The position numbers and the translations under genes are program-made. From NCBI GenBank assembly GCA_937952305.1, contig CALFZO010000031.1, positions 1 through 60,521 of the forward strand: a stretch of 60,521 nucleotides of DNA. Direction: 5' to 3'. Shown one piece after another: positions 52,005-60,467 of the stretch (position 1 is the first letter of the stretch; the number at the start of each line of letters is the position of its first letter). A model generated the notes under the pieces. The model did not search any database. It was not told the DNA's origin and saw nothing but the letters and a program-made list of their open reading frames with translations. This stretch comes from an uncultured Anaerolineales bacterium (GTDB lineage: Bacteria > Chloroflexota > Anaerolineae > Anaerolineales > UBA6663).

Positions 52005-53288
52005 ATGGCTACAGTCACTTCAGCCGCGGCGCTCGACGCCGGGAAGACCGCGCAACAACTGCTGGGTGAGCGCGCCAAGCGCCTGCAGGACGCCCTGCAG
52101 CTTAAGCAGCCGGACCGCGTTCCGATCCAGCTGGGCTTCGGCTACATGCTGGCCGAGATGGGCGGCATCACGCGCCAGGAACTGCATGAGAACGCCGCCA
52201 AGGAACAGGAGCTGCTGGAGAAGGCGGCCCTGGAATTCCAGCCGGACAGCGCCATGAGCGTGTACAACAACCCGGCCTCCAGCCTGGCGATTGGCGGCGA
52301 CCGGATGACGCGCTTCCCGGGCCACGGCCTGCCGCCGAACGGCTCCTTCCAGTTCGTGGAAGGCGAGTACATGAAGCCGGAGGACTATGACGACTTCATC
52401 GCCGACACAGGCGATTGGGCCGTCCGCAAGTACTGGCCGCGCGTCTTCCCGGAGCTGGGCGGTCTGGCGCTGCTGCCGCCGCTGGGCATGGCCGCCTTCG
52501 GCCACTACAACCTTTACAACCTGGGCGTCATCCAGGCGCCGCCCGTGGTCAAGTCTTTGCAGTTCCTGGCCAAGGCCGCCGAGGCCCAGGCCGTGGCGGA
52601 CGCGCGCGCGGTCAGCTCGGTCCAGCGCATGGCGGCCTTGGGCTTCGCGCCGCCCACCTTCATGGGCGCGCTGGTTGAGGCGCCCTTCGACTTCATGTCT
52701 GACACGCTGCGCGGCATGCGCGGCATCATGCTGGATATCCACCGCCGGCCCGAGAAACTGCTGGCGGCCATGGACAAAGTGCTCAAGTTCGAGTTGGAGC
52801 ACGCCATCGGCTGGTGCAACGCCACCGGGATCAAGGTCACCTTCATCCCGCTGCACCGCGGGTCAGACGGCTTCATGTCGCTGCCGCAGTTCGAGAAATT
52901 CTACTGGCCGACGCTCAAGGCCATGCAGCTGGCGCTGGTGGACGCCGGCATCATGCCGTTCGTGTTCTACGAAGGCGTCTGGGACCAGCGCCTGAAGTAT
53001 CTGGCCGAGCTGCCCAAGGGCAAGACCTCCGGCCTGTTCCAGTTCAGCGACATCTACAAGGTCAAAGAAGTGCTGGGCGACGTGATGTGCATCGCCGGCG
53101 GCATGCGCAACTCGCTGCTGCAGGCCGGCACCGCCGAGGAAGTGCGGGCCGAGACCATCAAGCTGTGCCGCGAGGTGGGCAAGGGCGGCGGCTTCATCAT
53201 GACCACCGGCATCGGCGAGATGGAAGGCTGCAAGCCGGAACTGGTGAAGGTCTGGGTGGACACCACCAAGGAGTACGGCGTTTACTGA
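52005..53288 (+). CDS. UROD-family corrinoid methyltransferase (MT-I type)
   Basis: A 427-residue protein of the uroporphyrinogen decarboxylase/MtaA-like superfamily. It begins with LQDALQLKQPDRVPIQLGFG and ends with SDIYKVKEVLGDVMCIAGG and GCKPELVKVWVD. The corresponding active-site strand reads IPLHRGSDGFMS, without the HxC zinc motif seen in MtaA/MtbA, so it belongs with the O-demethylase-type or uncharacterised members. It presumably takes a methyl group from an organic methyl donor and puts it on the corrinoid protein encoded immediately upstream. The substrate is unknown; methoxylated aromatics or quaternary amines are candidates. Confidence 0.87.
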   Translation: MATVTSAAALDAGKTAQQLLGERAKRLQDALQLKQPDRVPIQLGFGYMLAEMGGITRQELHENAAKEQELLEKAALEFQPDSAMSVYNNPASSLAIGGDRMTRFPGHGLPPNGSFQFVEGEYMKPEDYDDFIADTGDWAVRKYWPRVFPELGGLALLPPLGMAAFGHYNLYNLGVIQAPPVVKSLQFLAKAAEAQAVADARAVSSVQRMAALGFAPPTFMGALVEAPFDFMSDTLRGMRGIMLDIHRRPEKLLAAMDKVLKFELEHAIGWCNATGIKVTFIPLHRGSDGFMSLPQFEKFYWPTLKAMQLALVDAGIMPFVFYEGVWDQRLKYLAELPKGKTSGLFQFSDIYKVKEVLGDVMCIAGGMRNSLLQAGTAEEVRAETIKLCREVGKGGGFIMTTGIGEMEGCKPELVKVWVDTTKEYGVY

Positions 53289-53291
53289 TTA

Positions 53292-53329
53292 GCGTGACGG
53301 GGCAGCGCCCCGCGCGGGCCTCGTCACGC
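53292..53329 (+). other. Hairpin after first methyltransferase gene
   Basis: An 8-bp stem (53292-53299 with 53322-53329) encloses a small inner hairpin (53300-53303 with 53307-53310). A second, long-range 11-bp inverted repeat (53359-53369 with 53424-53434) follows in the same 186-bp gap. There is no T-tract. It may be a structured leader or processing signal for the second corrinoid module. Confidence 0.45.
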
Positions 53330-53474
53330 CGCTGACCGCGCGCGAGAGAGAAGTGGTCCTCGGCCACGGCTTATGCGGAGATCACGGAGACGGCGACAGC
53401 CGACCCGTGGGCGTCCGGATAGTCCGTGGCCGAGCCGCTTGTTCCCGGCAACCCCTCAGAAAAGGAACAGCCTC

Positions 53475-54098
53475 ATGACCAACGCACTGGTGGAAGCCAT
53501 CGCCGACATGCGCGAGGAAGACGCGCTGGCGCTGGCGAAAAAACAACTGGCGGACGGGACGCCGCCGCTGGAAATCCTGGACGCCTGCCGCGAAGCCATG
53601 GCCGTCATCGGCCGGCGCTTTGAGGCCGGTGACTGCTTTGTGCCGGAACTGATCATGGCCGGCGAGATGCTCAAGCAGATCTCCGAGCTCGTCAAGCCCA
53701 AGCTGACCGAGGCCGCGCAGGCCCAGAAGCTCGGCCGCGTCCTCATCGGCACCGTCGAGGGCGACATCCACGACATCGGCAAAGACATCGTCACCTTCAT
53801 GCTGGACATCAACGGCTACGAGGTCAAGGACCTGGGCGTGGACGTGCCAACCGCCCAGTTTGTGGAAGCGGTGCGGGACTTCCAGCCGCAGGTGGTGGGC
53901 CTGAGCGGGTTCCTGACGCTGGCCTACGACCCGATGAAGGCCACCATCGCGGCCATGCGCGCGGCCGGCTTCACCGGCCAGGTGATGATCGGCGGCGGCC
54001 AGATCGATGACCAAATCCGCGAGTACACCGGCGCCGACGCCTATGGCAAGGATGCCATGGCCGCCGTCGCGCTCGCCAAGACCTGGATAGGAGCCTAG
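53475..54098 (+). CDS. Corrinoid methyl-carrier protein (paralogue)
   Basis: A 207-residue protein starting at the ATG at 53475 (AAAGGAAC upstream); the longer frame from 53373 crosses the structured gap. It has the same helical cap (VEAIADMREEDALALAKKQL) and cobalamin domain (GDIHDIGKDIVTFML, MIGGGQIDDQ) as 51371-52003. It is separated by three bases from its methyltransferase partner at 54102. Together they form a tandem copy of the preceding module. Confidence 0.95.
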   Translation: MTNALVEAIADMREEDALALAKKQLADGTPPLEILDACREAMAVIGRRFEAGDCFVPELIMAGEMLKQISELVKPKLTEAAQAQKLGRVLIGTVEGDIHDIGKDIVTFMLDINGYEVKDLGVDVPTAQFVEAVRDFQPQVVGLSGFLTLAYDPMKATIAAMRAAGFTGQVMIGGGQIDDQIREYTGADAYGKDAMAAVALAKTWIGA

Positions 54099-54101
54099 CC
54101 C

Positions 54102-55451
54102 ATGTTTACCCCTCCCGCAAACTGGCGCGACCTCCCGGCTCGCGATCGGCGCGAGGCGCGCTTCGCCGCCTGGATGGCCCTGGACGGCAAGCCCATGGCG
54201 ACGCCGGCGGCCCAGGCCACCTTCACGCGCCACACTCAGCGCGTCAAGGACATCATCGATCTGAAGAAGCCGGACCGGGTTCCGCTGCTGCCGTTCATGG
54301 GCAGCTTCTTCGCCATCTACGGCGGCATCACGGCCCATGACGTGATGTACGACTACGCCAAGTACACCCAGGCCTGGCTCAAATACAACCGCGACTTCCA
54401 GCCGGATTACCTGGTCTTCTCGGGCGCCTTCAACCCCGGCAAGGTGTTTGACCTGCTGGATTACAAGGTCTATCGCTGGCCCGGCCGCGGCACGCCCAAG
54501 ACTCAGCCGTTCCAGTGCGTTGAGGCCGAGTACATGCGCGCCGACGAATACGACTGGTACATCGCCGACCCGGAGGGCTTCTACATGCGCGGCTACATGC
54601 CGCGCGCCTTCGCGGCCTTGTCCGGCTGGGCGATGCTGCCCACCGTCTTCGCCACCATGGAACTGCCCATGATCCCGGCCTTCATGATCCCGGCCGGCCT
54701 GCCGCCCGTGGTGCAGTCCTTCAAGGCCTTTATTGCGGCCGCCGAGGCCGCCCTGGAATACGCCGGCGCCTCCGGCCAGGCCGACGGCCAGATCATGGCC
54801 GAGCTGGGCCTGCCGCCGCTGCCGGGCGGGTTCACCAAGGCCCCGTTCGACATCATCGGCGACACGCTGCGCGGCACGCGCGCCATCATGATGGACATGT
54901 ACCGCCAGCCGGCCAAGCTGCTGGCCGCCCTGGAGCGCACCGTCCCGATCGCGGTCCAGATGGGCGTGGGGACCGCCACCGGCCAGAACAACCCGTTCGT
55001 GTTCATCCCGCTGCACAAGGGCGCCGACGGGTTCATGTCCAACGCCGACTTCAAGAAGTTCTACTGGCCGTCCCTCAAGGCCACCCTGATCGGCCTGGTC
55101 AACGCAGGCCTGGTGCCGTACCTGTTTGTCGAAGGCGGCTACAACCAGCGCCTGGACGTGATCGCCGACCCCGAGATCCCGGCCGGCAGCACTTACTGGA
55201 CCTTCGACAAGACCGACATGCAGGCCGTCAAGCGCAAGCTGGGCGGCTGGGCGGCCTTTGGCGGAAACGTCCCCAACTCCATGCTGCATGCCGGCACGCC
55301 GGCGCAGGTGACCGACTACGTCAAGCAGCTGATCGACACGGTGGCCGGCGACGGCGGCTATGCCATGGCGGCGGGTGCGGTGGTGGATGAGGCCAAGCCC
55401 GAGAACTTGCACGCGATGTTTGACACCTGCAAGAGCTACGGCGTGTACTGA
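54102..55451 (+). CDS. UROD-family corrinoid methyltransferase (MT-I type, paralogue)
   Basis: A 449-residue protein homologous to 52005-53288: VKDIIDLKKPDRVPLLPFMG near the N-terminus, IPLHKGADGFMS at the active-site strand and a C-terminal LHAMFDTCKSYGVY like the TKEYGVY end of its paralogue. The central part is clearly diverged, suggesting a different methyl donor. It closes the operon and is followed by a strong terminator at 55495-55529. Confidence 0.87.
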   Translation: MFTPPANWRDLPARDRREARFAAWMALDGKPMATPAAQATFTRHTQRVKDIIDLKKPDRVPLLPFMGSFFAIYGGITAHDVMYDYAKYTQAWLKYNRDFQPDYLVFSGAFNPGKVFDLLDYKVYRWPGRGTPKTQPFQCVEAEYMRADEYDWYIADPEGFYMRGYMPRAFAALSGWAMLPTVFATMELPMIPAFMIPAGLPPVVQSFKAFIAAAEAALEYAGASGQADGQIMAELGLPPLPGGFTKAPFDIIGDTLRGTRAIMMDMYRQPAKLLAALERTVPIAVQMGVGTATGQNNPFVFIPLHKGADGFMSNADFKKFYWPSLKATLIGLVNAGLVPYLFVEGGYNQRLDVIADPEIPAGSTYWTFDKTDMQAVKRKLGGWAAFGGNVPNSMLHAGTPAQVTDYVKQLIDTVAGDGGYAMAAGAVVDEAKPENLHAMFDTCKSYGVY

Positions 55452-55494
55452 GCGCGCCGCCCGGCCCATCTCTCGGCGCCGGATATGAGACAAT

Positions 55495-55529
55495 GGTGAT
55501 CCAGCCAGCCGGCTGGATCACCTGATTTT
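55495..55529 (+). terminator. Rho-independent terminator of corrinoid operon
   Basis: A perfect 12-bp stem (55495-55506 with 55511-55522, four-base loop) is followed by TGATTTT. It lies 44 bp after the second methyltransferase and before the MFS gene, so the transporter probably has its own promoter. Confidence 0.8.
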
Positions 55530-55570
55530 GCCCCTCGACCGCCGCGGCGGCCTACCTGGAAACTCACCTG

Positions 55571-56785
55571 ATGACTTCTAAACAACGTGCTTGGGCCGTG
55601 ATGCTGGCCGTCTACCTGGCCGGCGTCGCCGTGGCTATCAACCAGTTCAAAGTTCCGCCCGTAATGCAGATCCTGATGAGTGATTTGCATGTCGACATGA
55701 TGACGGGCGGCTGGCTGATGTCGTCTTTCGCGGTGGCGGGCGTGGTCTTGGGCTTGCCGGCCGCCCTGGTGCTGGCCCGGCTCGGCCCGAAGCCGGCCGG
55801 CCTGCTGGCCCTGAGCGCCACCCTGCTGGGCTCGCTGCTCGGGACGTTTGCGCCGACCTCGGCGCTGCTCCTGATCGGCCGGGCGGTGGAGGGCATCGGC
55901 CTGGGCCTGATCAGCGTGGTGGCGCCGGCCGTCATCAGCCAGTGGTTCCCACCGGCTGAGCGCGGACTGCCGATGGGGATCTGGGCGTCCTGGGTGCCGG
56001 TGGGGAGCTTTCTGGTCCTTAACCTGGCCCGCCCCTTGCAGGCGGCCTTCGGCTGGCAGAGCGTGTGGTGGTTCGGCACGGCCTGCGCGGCCGTGGCCCT
56101 GCTCATCTATGCGGCCCTGGTCAGCGCCCCGCCGGCTGCTGCGCCGAGCGCTGGCGCGCCGGCCGGGGCCGTGCCGTTCGGGCGCTGGCTGTGGAGCCCG
56201 GCCAGCTGGCTGCTGGCGCTGATGTTTGCGACGTTTACGTTTGCGTTTTCCGGCTACAGCACCTGGGCGCCCACCTATCTGAGCGCGGCGCTGGGCCTCG
56301 ACCCGCAGACCGCTAACTTCGATGCCAGCCTGCCCAGCCTGGCCGTGATCCCGGCGGCCCTGGCCGCCGGCTGGGTGCTGGACCGTACGCGGCAGCGCAA
56401 ATGGGTGGCGGCGGCAGCGCTGGGGGTGTGCGGCGTTCTGCTCTGGTGGGGTTTCCGCCTGCCGGCGGAGGCGGTCGTGGCCCCCTATTTCCTCGTGCTC
56501 GGCGCCATCGCCGGCTTCATCCCCACGACCGCGTTCACGCTGGCGCCGGAAACCATGCCGCGGCCTGAGCTGGCCGGCCTGGCGCTTGGCATCTTGAGCG
56601 TGGGTCAGAATCTGGGGGCCGTGCTGGGGGCGCCGGTCATCGCGCGGCTGATCGCCGATGGCCGGTGGGAGGCCGGCGCCCTGCCGGTGGTGGGTGCGCT
56701 GCTCCTGGGCCTGGTCGCGATCCTGTTCCTCAATCTGCCGCCCGCGCCGAGGCCCGAGCCGGCTGTGGACGCGCCGGCGGCCTGA
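55571..56785 (+). CDS. Major facilitator superfamily transporter
   Basis: A 404-residue protein with twelve hydrophobic segments. It begins MTSKQRAWAVMLAVYLAGV; the loop after helix 2 carries LPAALVLARLGPKPAG, and the loop between helices 8 and 9 has WVLDRTRQRK. It resembles nitrate/organic-anion-type MFS importers (CynX/NarK-like). Placed directly after the corrinoid operon, it may import the methylated substrate, but the terminator between them weakens that link. Confidence 0.87.
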   Translation: MTSKQRAWAVMLAVYLAGVAVAINQFKVPPVMQILMSDLHVDMMTGGWLMSSFAVAGVVLGLPAALVLARLGPKPAGLLALSATLLGSLLGTFAPTSALLLIGRAVEGIGLGLISVVAPAVISQWFPPAERGLPMGIWASWVPVGSFLVLNLARPLQAAFGWQSVWWFGTACAAVALLIYAALVSAPPAAAPSAGAPAGAVPFGRWLWSPASWLLALMFATFTFAFSGYSTWAPTYLSAALGLDPQTANFDASLPSLAVIPAALAAGWVLDRTRQRKWVAAAALGVCGVLLWWGFRLPAEAVVAPYFLVLGAIAGFIPTTAFTLAPETMPRPELAGLALGILSVGQNLGAVLGAPVIARLIADGRWEAGALPVVGALLLGLVAILFLNLPPAPRPEPAVDAPAA

Positions 56786-56809
56786 ACCCGCGCCCGGCCC
56801 CGGCGCCGC

Positions 56810-57664
56810 TCAGGGGGCTTCGACGAAGCGCACGTCTGCCAACTCCGCGAAGCGCCGCCGCATCACGTCCAGGGCCTGAGGATTGTCGTCCACCAGCAGG
56901 AACCGCCGCCCCAGCGCGTGCGCGGCCGCGCCGGTGGTGCCGCTGCCGGCGAAGAAGTCCAGCACCAGGTCGCCGGGCTGCGACGAGGCCGCGATAATGC
57001 GCTTTAGCAAGGCCAGCGGCTTCTGGGTGGGGTAGCCGGTCTTCTCTTTGCCGGTTGGGCTGACGATGGTCAGCCACCACACGTCCGTCGGCGTCTTGCC
57101 GCGCGCCGCCTTCTCCGGCCCCACCAGCCCCGGCGCCATGTACGGGATGCGCTCAATTTCGGCGTAATTGAAGACGTAGTGCTCCGGGTCCTTGGCGTAC
57201 CACAAAACGGTGTCGTGCTTGGGCGGCCACTTGCGCTTGGTACGCGCGCCGTAGTCGTAGGCCCAGATGATCTCGTTCAGGAAGCTCGCCCGCCCGAAGA
57301 TCTCGTCCAGCAGCAGCTTACAGTAGTGGACCTCGCGGTAGTCGATGTGGAAGTAGAGCGAGCCGTCCGGCGTCAGCAGCCGGTGCGCCTCGCGCAGGCG
57401 CGGCTCGAGGAAGTCCAGGTAGGCCGCCGACGACGCGAACGTGTCGGCGAAGGCGCGCTGGCCGAGCTGGCGGGTGTGGTAGCGCTGGCCCTGAAAGCCG
57501 GTGCGGTCGCCTTCGGCGCCGGGCTCGGCGCGCGTGGTCTGGAGCTGGACGCGCGCCTGGGTCTTGCCGGTGTTGAAGGGCGGGTCGATGTAGATCAGGC
57601 GGACGGCCGCGTCCGGCAGGCTCCGCAGGACGGGCAGGTTGTCGCCGGAGTAGACGGTGTTCAT
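56810..57664 (-). CDS. DNA methyltransferase, N4/N6 site-specific (beta-type order), orphan
   Basis: A 284-residue protein from the ATG complementary to 57662-57664. The catalytic motif DPPF is at residues 27-30, close to the N-terminus. The AdoMet motif FAGSGTTGAAA is near residue 238, with a central region that should recognise DNA between them. This order (IV, target recognition, I) marks the beta class of amino-methyltransferases. No restriction endonuclease is nearby. The gene starts 5 bp after the SbtB-like gene, so it is co-transcribed with bicarbonate-transport genes, an unexpected pairing. Confidence 0.9.
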   Translation of the reverse strand: MNTVYSGDNLPVLRSLPDAAVRLIYIDPPFNTGKTQARVQLQTTRAEPGAEGDRTGFQGQRYHTRQLGQRAFADTFASSAAYLDFLEPRLREAHRLLTPDGSLYFHIDYREVHYCKLLLDEIFGRASFLNEIIWAYDYGARTKRKWPPKHDTVLWYAKDPEHYVFNYAEIERIPYMAPGLVGPEKAARGKTPTDVWWLTIVSPTGKEKTGYPTQKPLALLKRIIAASSQPGDLVLDFFAGSGTTGAAAHALGRRFLLVDDNPQALDVMRRRFAELADVRFVEAP

Positions 57665-57669
57665 GGCGC

Positions 57670-57972
57670 TTACACGTATTTGTCGCCGCGCACCACTTCC
57701 ACGTTCTCGACGTAGGCGACCACGGCGTAGTGTTCGAAGTAGTGCTGGGCCAGGTGCGTCAGCAGCCGGTCGGCGACGGCGGCGCTGACCAGCGTCTCCA
57801 GCTTGATATTCTGGCCGGCCCACTCGCTGGCGCGCACCCCGCGTGAGCCCTCGCCGCGCGCGGCCGTGAGCGTGTAGCCCTTGGCGCCGAGCGTTCTGAC
57901 CTCGCGCACCAGCCGTTCCTCGAGCACGGCCTCGGCGATGATGGTGACGCGTTTGAGGGCGACCGTCTGCAT
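57670..57972 (-). CDS. sbtB: PII-like signalling protein (SbtB-like)
   Basis: A 100-residue protein with the PII-like beta-alpha-beta pattern: VALKRVTIIAEAVLEERLVREV, a T-loop region GARGEG/GSRGVRASEW, and the C-terminal YVENVEVVRGDKYV. It lies 15 bp downstream of the SbtA-type transporter, the arrangement in which cyanobacterial SbtB binds SbtA and gates it in response to adenine nucleotides. The cysteine pair at the C-terminus of some SbtB proteins is absent. Confidence 0.85.
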   Translation of the reverse strand: MQTVALKRVTIIAEAVLEERLVREVRTLGAKGYTLTAARGEGSRGVRASEWAGQNIKLETLVSAAVADRLLTHLAQHYFEHYAVVAYVENVEVVRGDKYV

Positions 57973-57987
57973 CCTGACCTCCCGCGC

Positions 57988-58965
57988 CTAGCCGTGCAGC
58001 CAGCGCGCCATCTCAAGATAGAGCGGAAGTCCGATCACCAGGTTGAACGGGAACGTGATCGCCAGCGCCGCGGTCAGGTAATAGCTGGGGTTGGCCTGGG
58101 GTAGGGCCAGGCGCACTGCCGCCGGGGCCGCTATGTAAGAGGCGCTGGCGGCCAGCACGCCCAGGACCATGCTGCCGCCCACGGACAGCCCGGCCAGCGT
58201 CCCCAGCCCCACCCCGAGCGCGCCGTGCACCACCGGCATGGCGATCCCGAAGCCGATCAAGAAGCCGCCCACTTTACCGAAATCGCGGAAGCGCTGGGCG
58301 GCCACCATCCCCATCTCCAGCAGGAACAGCGTCAGCGCGCCGCGGAAGGGGTCCACGAAGAAAGGCGCCACCTGGTCCAGCCCCTGCGGGCCGCCCAGGA
58401 AGCCGATGACCAGGCCGCCCAGCAGCAGCAGGATGCTCTTGCCGGTGAGCAGCTCGTGCAGGAGGCCGCCCCAGTCTGCGCCGCCGGCCGCGCCCGGGAG
58501 CTGCCGCCGCGCCAGGGCCAGCGCCACGACGATGGCCGGCACTTCCAGCAGGGCCACCAGCGTCGGCAGGAAGCCCTCATACGGCAGCCCCAGACCTTCC
58601 AGGAAGATCAAGCTGGTGCTGAACGTGACAGCCGAGACCGAGCCATAGTGCGCGGCCAGCGCCGCCGCGTCGGCCACGTCCAGCCGGCCCAGCCGGCGCA
58701 GGAGGGCGTAGCACCACAGCGGTGTCGCGACGCCCAACGCCAGCGTGGCCAGAGCCGGCGCCCAGAACTGGGCCAGGGTGGTCTGCGCCAGTTCGGCGCC
58801 GCCCTTCAGCCCGATGGCGAACAGGAGATAGATGGAGAGCGCGGTGTAGACCTCGCCCGGGAACTTGAGATCACTGCGCAGCAGGGTGGCGGCGACGCCC
58901 AGCGCGAACGCCAGCACCATGGGCGAGAGCAGGCCCAGGCGCAGAGTCTCCCCGAGGTCAGCCAT
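57988..58965 (-). CDS. sbtA: SbtA-family sodium-dependent bicarbonate transporter
   Basis: A 325-residue membrane protein with about ten spans. Typical segments are SPMVLAFALGVAATLLRSDLKFP, YLLFAIGLKGG and HYGSVSAVTFSTSLIFLE in the first half, and PFRGALTLFLLEMGMVAAQR and ASASYIAAPAAVRLALPQANPSYY in the second. SbtA proteins import bicarbonate with sodium. Here it may supply carboxylases rather than photosynthesis, since no photosynthesis or carboxysome gene is in the window. It leads the sbtA-sbtB-methyltransferase unit. Confidence 0.9.
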   Translation of the reverse strand: MADLGETLRLGLLSPMVLAFALGVAATLLRSDLKFPGEVYTALSIYLLFAIGLKGGAELAQTTLAQFWAPALATLALGVATPLWCYALLRRLGRLDVADAAALAAHYGSVSAVTFSTSLIFLEGLGLPYEGFLPTLVALLEVPAIVVALALARRQLPGAAGGADWGGLLHELLTGKSILLLLGGLVIGFLGGPQGLDQVAPFFVDPFRGALTLFLLEMGMVAAQRFRDFGKVGGFLIGFGIAMPVVHGALGVGLGTLAGLSVGGSMVLGVLAASASYIAAPAAVRLALPQANPSYYLTAALAITFPFNLVIGLPLYLEMARWLHG

Positions 58966-58980
58966 CCGCGCTCGGGCGGC

Positions 58981-59469
58981 TCAGGCCGCGAAGGGCGTGC
59001 TCGGCGGGGTGGTGCCGCCCAGCTGGTTCTTGCCCGTGATCTGCCACCACAGCAGACCGCCCAGGGCGCCCAGGCCCGCCATCAGGACCACTTCGAACAG
59101 GCCAAAGCAGCAGCCCGTCAGGGTAGCGCCGAAGTAGTAGCCGAGGCCGCCCACATCCGTGCCGCTGCCCAGATCCAGGCCCAACTGCCGCATCATGTCG
59201 GCGGCGCCCTCCGGGCCAACCCAGGCCGCCGAGGCCAGCCCGCCGATCAGGTGGCCGAGCAAAGCGCCCACGCCGCCAATGGCGCCCGCCCCGGCGCCGC
59301 GCTGGATGGAGCGGCTGTTGTCGCCCGGTCGGTCCCACAGCCCAGCCAGGTAGCCGGCGCCCACGCCGGCCAACAGCGCCAGGCACGGCACGCACAACGG
59401 GAAGAAGAACGCCAGCCCGCCGCCCAGCACTAACATGACTCCGCCAAGGATCAAGCCTGATCGCAGCAT
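58981..59469 (-). CDS. Small glycine-rich membrane protein, unknown function
   Basis: A 162-residue protein with an N-terminal hydrophobic stretch (about residues 4-45 including FFFPLCVPCLALLAG) and two more hydrophobic segments (about 60-85 and 110-145, with TLTGCCFGLFEVVLM). It is rich in Gly, Ala and Leu with a few cysteines. No motif was recognised. It lies 15 bp upstream of sbtA on the same strand and may be part of the same transcript. Confidence 0.65.
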   Translation of the reverse strand: MLRSGLILGGVMLVLGGGLAFFFPLCVPCLALLAGVGAGYLAGLWDRPGDNSRSIQRGAGAGAIGGVGALLGHLIGGLASAAWVGPEGAADMMRQLGLDLGSGTDVGGLGYYFGATLTGCCFGLFEVVLMAGLGALGGLLWWQITGKNQLGGTTPPSTPFAA

Positions 59470-59500
59470 CGTGACCTCCTGATAAAGAGAAGGGCCGGGG

Positions 59501-60451
59501 TCAGCCGGCTATTTCCAACAACACCTTCAGCACCCCCGGCCGCTGAGCGTGCTCTATGGCCGCCAGGGCCTGCGCCAGGGGGTAGCGGGCGTGGATCAGC
59601 GCGCGCACGTCCACCAGCCGGCGCGCCAGCGCGTCCAGGGCGGCCGGGAACGGACCGCAGCGCGATCCGACCAGCGTGATCTCGTCGACCACGAGCCGGC
59701 TCATGTCCACGGTGACGGTGCCGGCGTAAGTGCTTTTCATGACCAGCGTTCCGCGCGGCCGCAGCAGGCGCCGCGCCAGCTCGAAGCCGGCCGGGCTGCC
59801 GGTGCACTCCACCACGACGTCGGCGCGCCGGTCCGGCAGATCGTCCGGCCCGGCGGTGCGGAGGCCGCGCGCGGCCAGCAGCGCCAGTTTGTTGGGGTGG
59901 CGCCCCAGCACGGTCAAGCGGCAGCCGGTGAGCGCCAGCACTTGGGCGCACAGCAGGCCCAGCTTGCCGTCGCCCAGCACCACCACGTGATCATCCGGGC
60001 GGAGATGCACCTGGGCCGGGATCTCGAAGGCGGCGGCCAGCGGTTCGGTGAAGACGGCTTCGTCGTCCGGCACCGTGTCCGGGACGCCGTGCAGGTTCTC
60101 CGTCGGCAGGGTCAGGTATTCGGCGAAGGCGCCCGGCCGGCCGGCGATGCCGAGCACGGTGCGCCGCTCACAGTGGGAGCGCCGGCCGGTCCGGCACTGC
60201 TCGCACGCGCCGCAGACGGCGTTGATTTCGCCGACGACGCGCCGGCCCTGGAGCGGCCCGGCGCTGACGACCGTCCCCACGAACTCATGCCCGAGCACGC
60301 CGGCGTACGGGTAGTAACCCCGGATCAACTCCAGGTCGGTGTTGCAAACCCCGGCGATGTGTACGCGCACCAGGGCTTCGCCGGGCGGCGGCTCCGGCGC
60401 CGGCACGGCCCGGAGCGAGAGCTGCTGATTTTCCAGCCAGGCGGCGTTCAT
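59501..60451 (-). CDS. Zinc-dependent medium-chain alcohol dehydrogenase
   Basis: A 316-residue MDR protein. The catalytic zinc ligands are in AGVCNTD and GHEFVG. The structural-zinc cluster CGACEQC with a later Cys (SHC) is present, and the nucleotide-binding region reads VVLGDGKLGLL. The protein is shorter than the usual 340-350 residues, mainly in the C-terminal part. It probably oxidises an alcohol or polyol with NAD(P); the substrate is unknown. The gene is next to mscL. Confidence 0.9.
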   Translation of the reverse strand: MNAAWLENQQLSLRAVPAPEPPPGEALVRVHIAGVCNTDLELIRGYYPYAGVLGHEFVGTVVSAGPLQGRRVVGEINAVCGACEQCRTGRRSHCERRTVLGIAGRPGAFAEYLTLPTENLHGVPDTVPDDEAVFTEPLAAAFEIPAQVHLRPDDHVVVLGDGKLGLLCAQVLALTGCRLTVLGRHPNKLALLAARGLRTAGPDDLPDRRADVVVECTGSPAGFELARRLLRPRGTLVMKSTYAGTVTVDMSRLVVDEITLVGSRCGPFPAALDALARRLVDVRALIHARYPLAQALAAIEHAQRPGVLKVLLEIAG

Positions 60452-60467
60452 GGGCGCGGGCCGCCGG

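Noticed and set aside
49517..52078. Open minus-strand frame of 853 codons
   Set aside because: Antisense to the corrinoid activator, MtgA-like and corrinoid protein genes; no recognisable domain and no RBS.
53382..55493. Open minus-strand frame of 703 codons
   Set aside because: Antisense to the second corrinoid module; Arg/His/Val-rich shadow frame.
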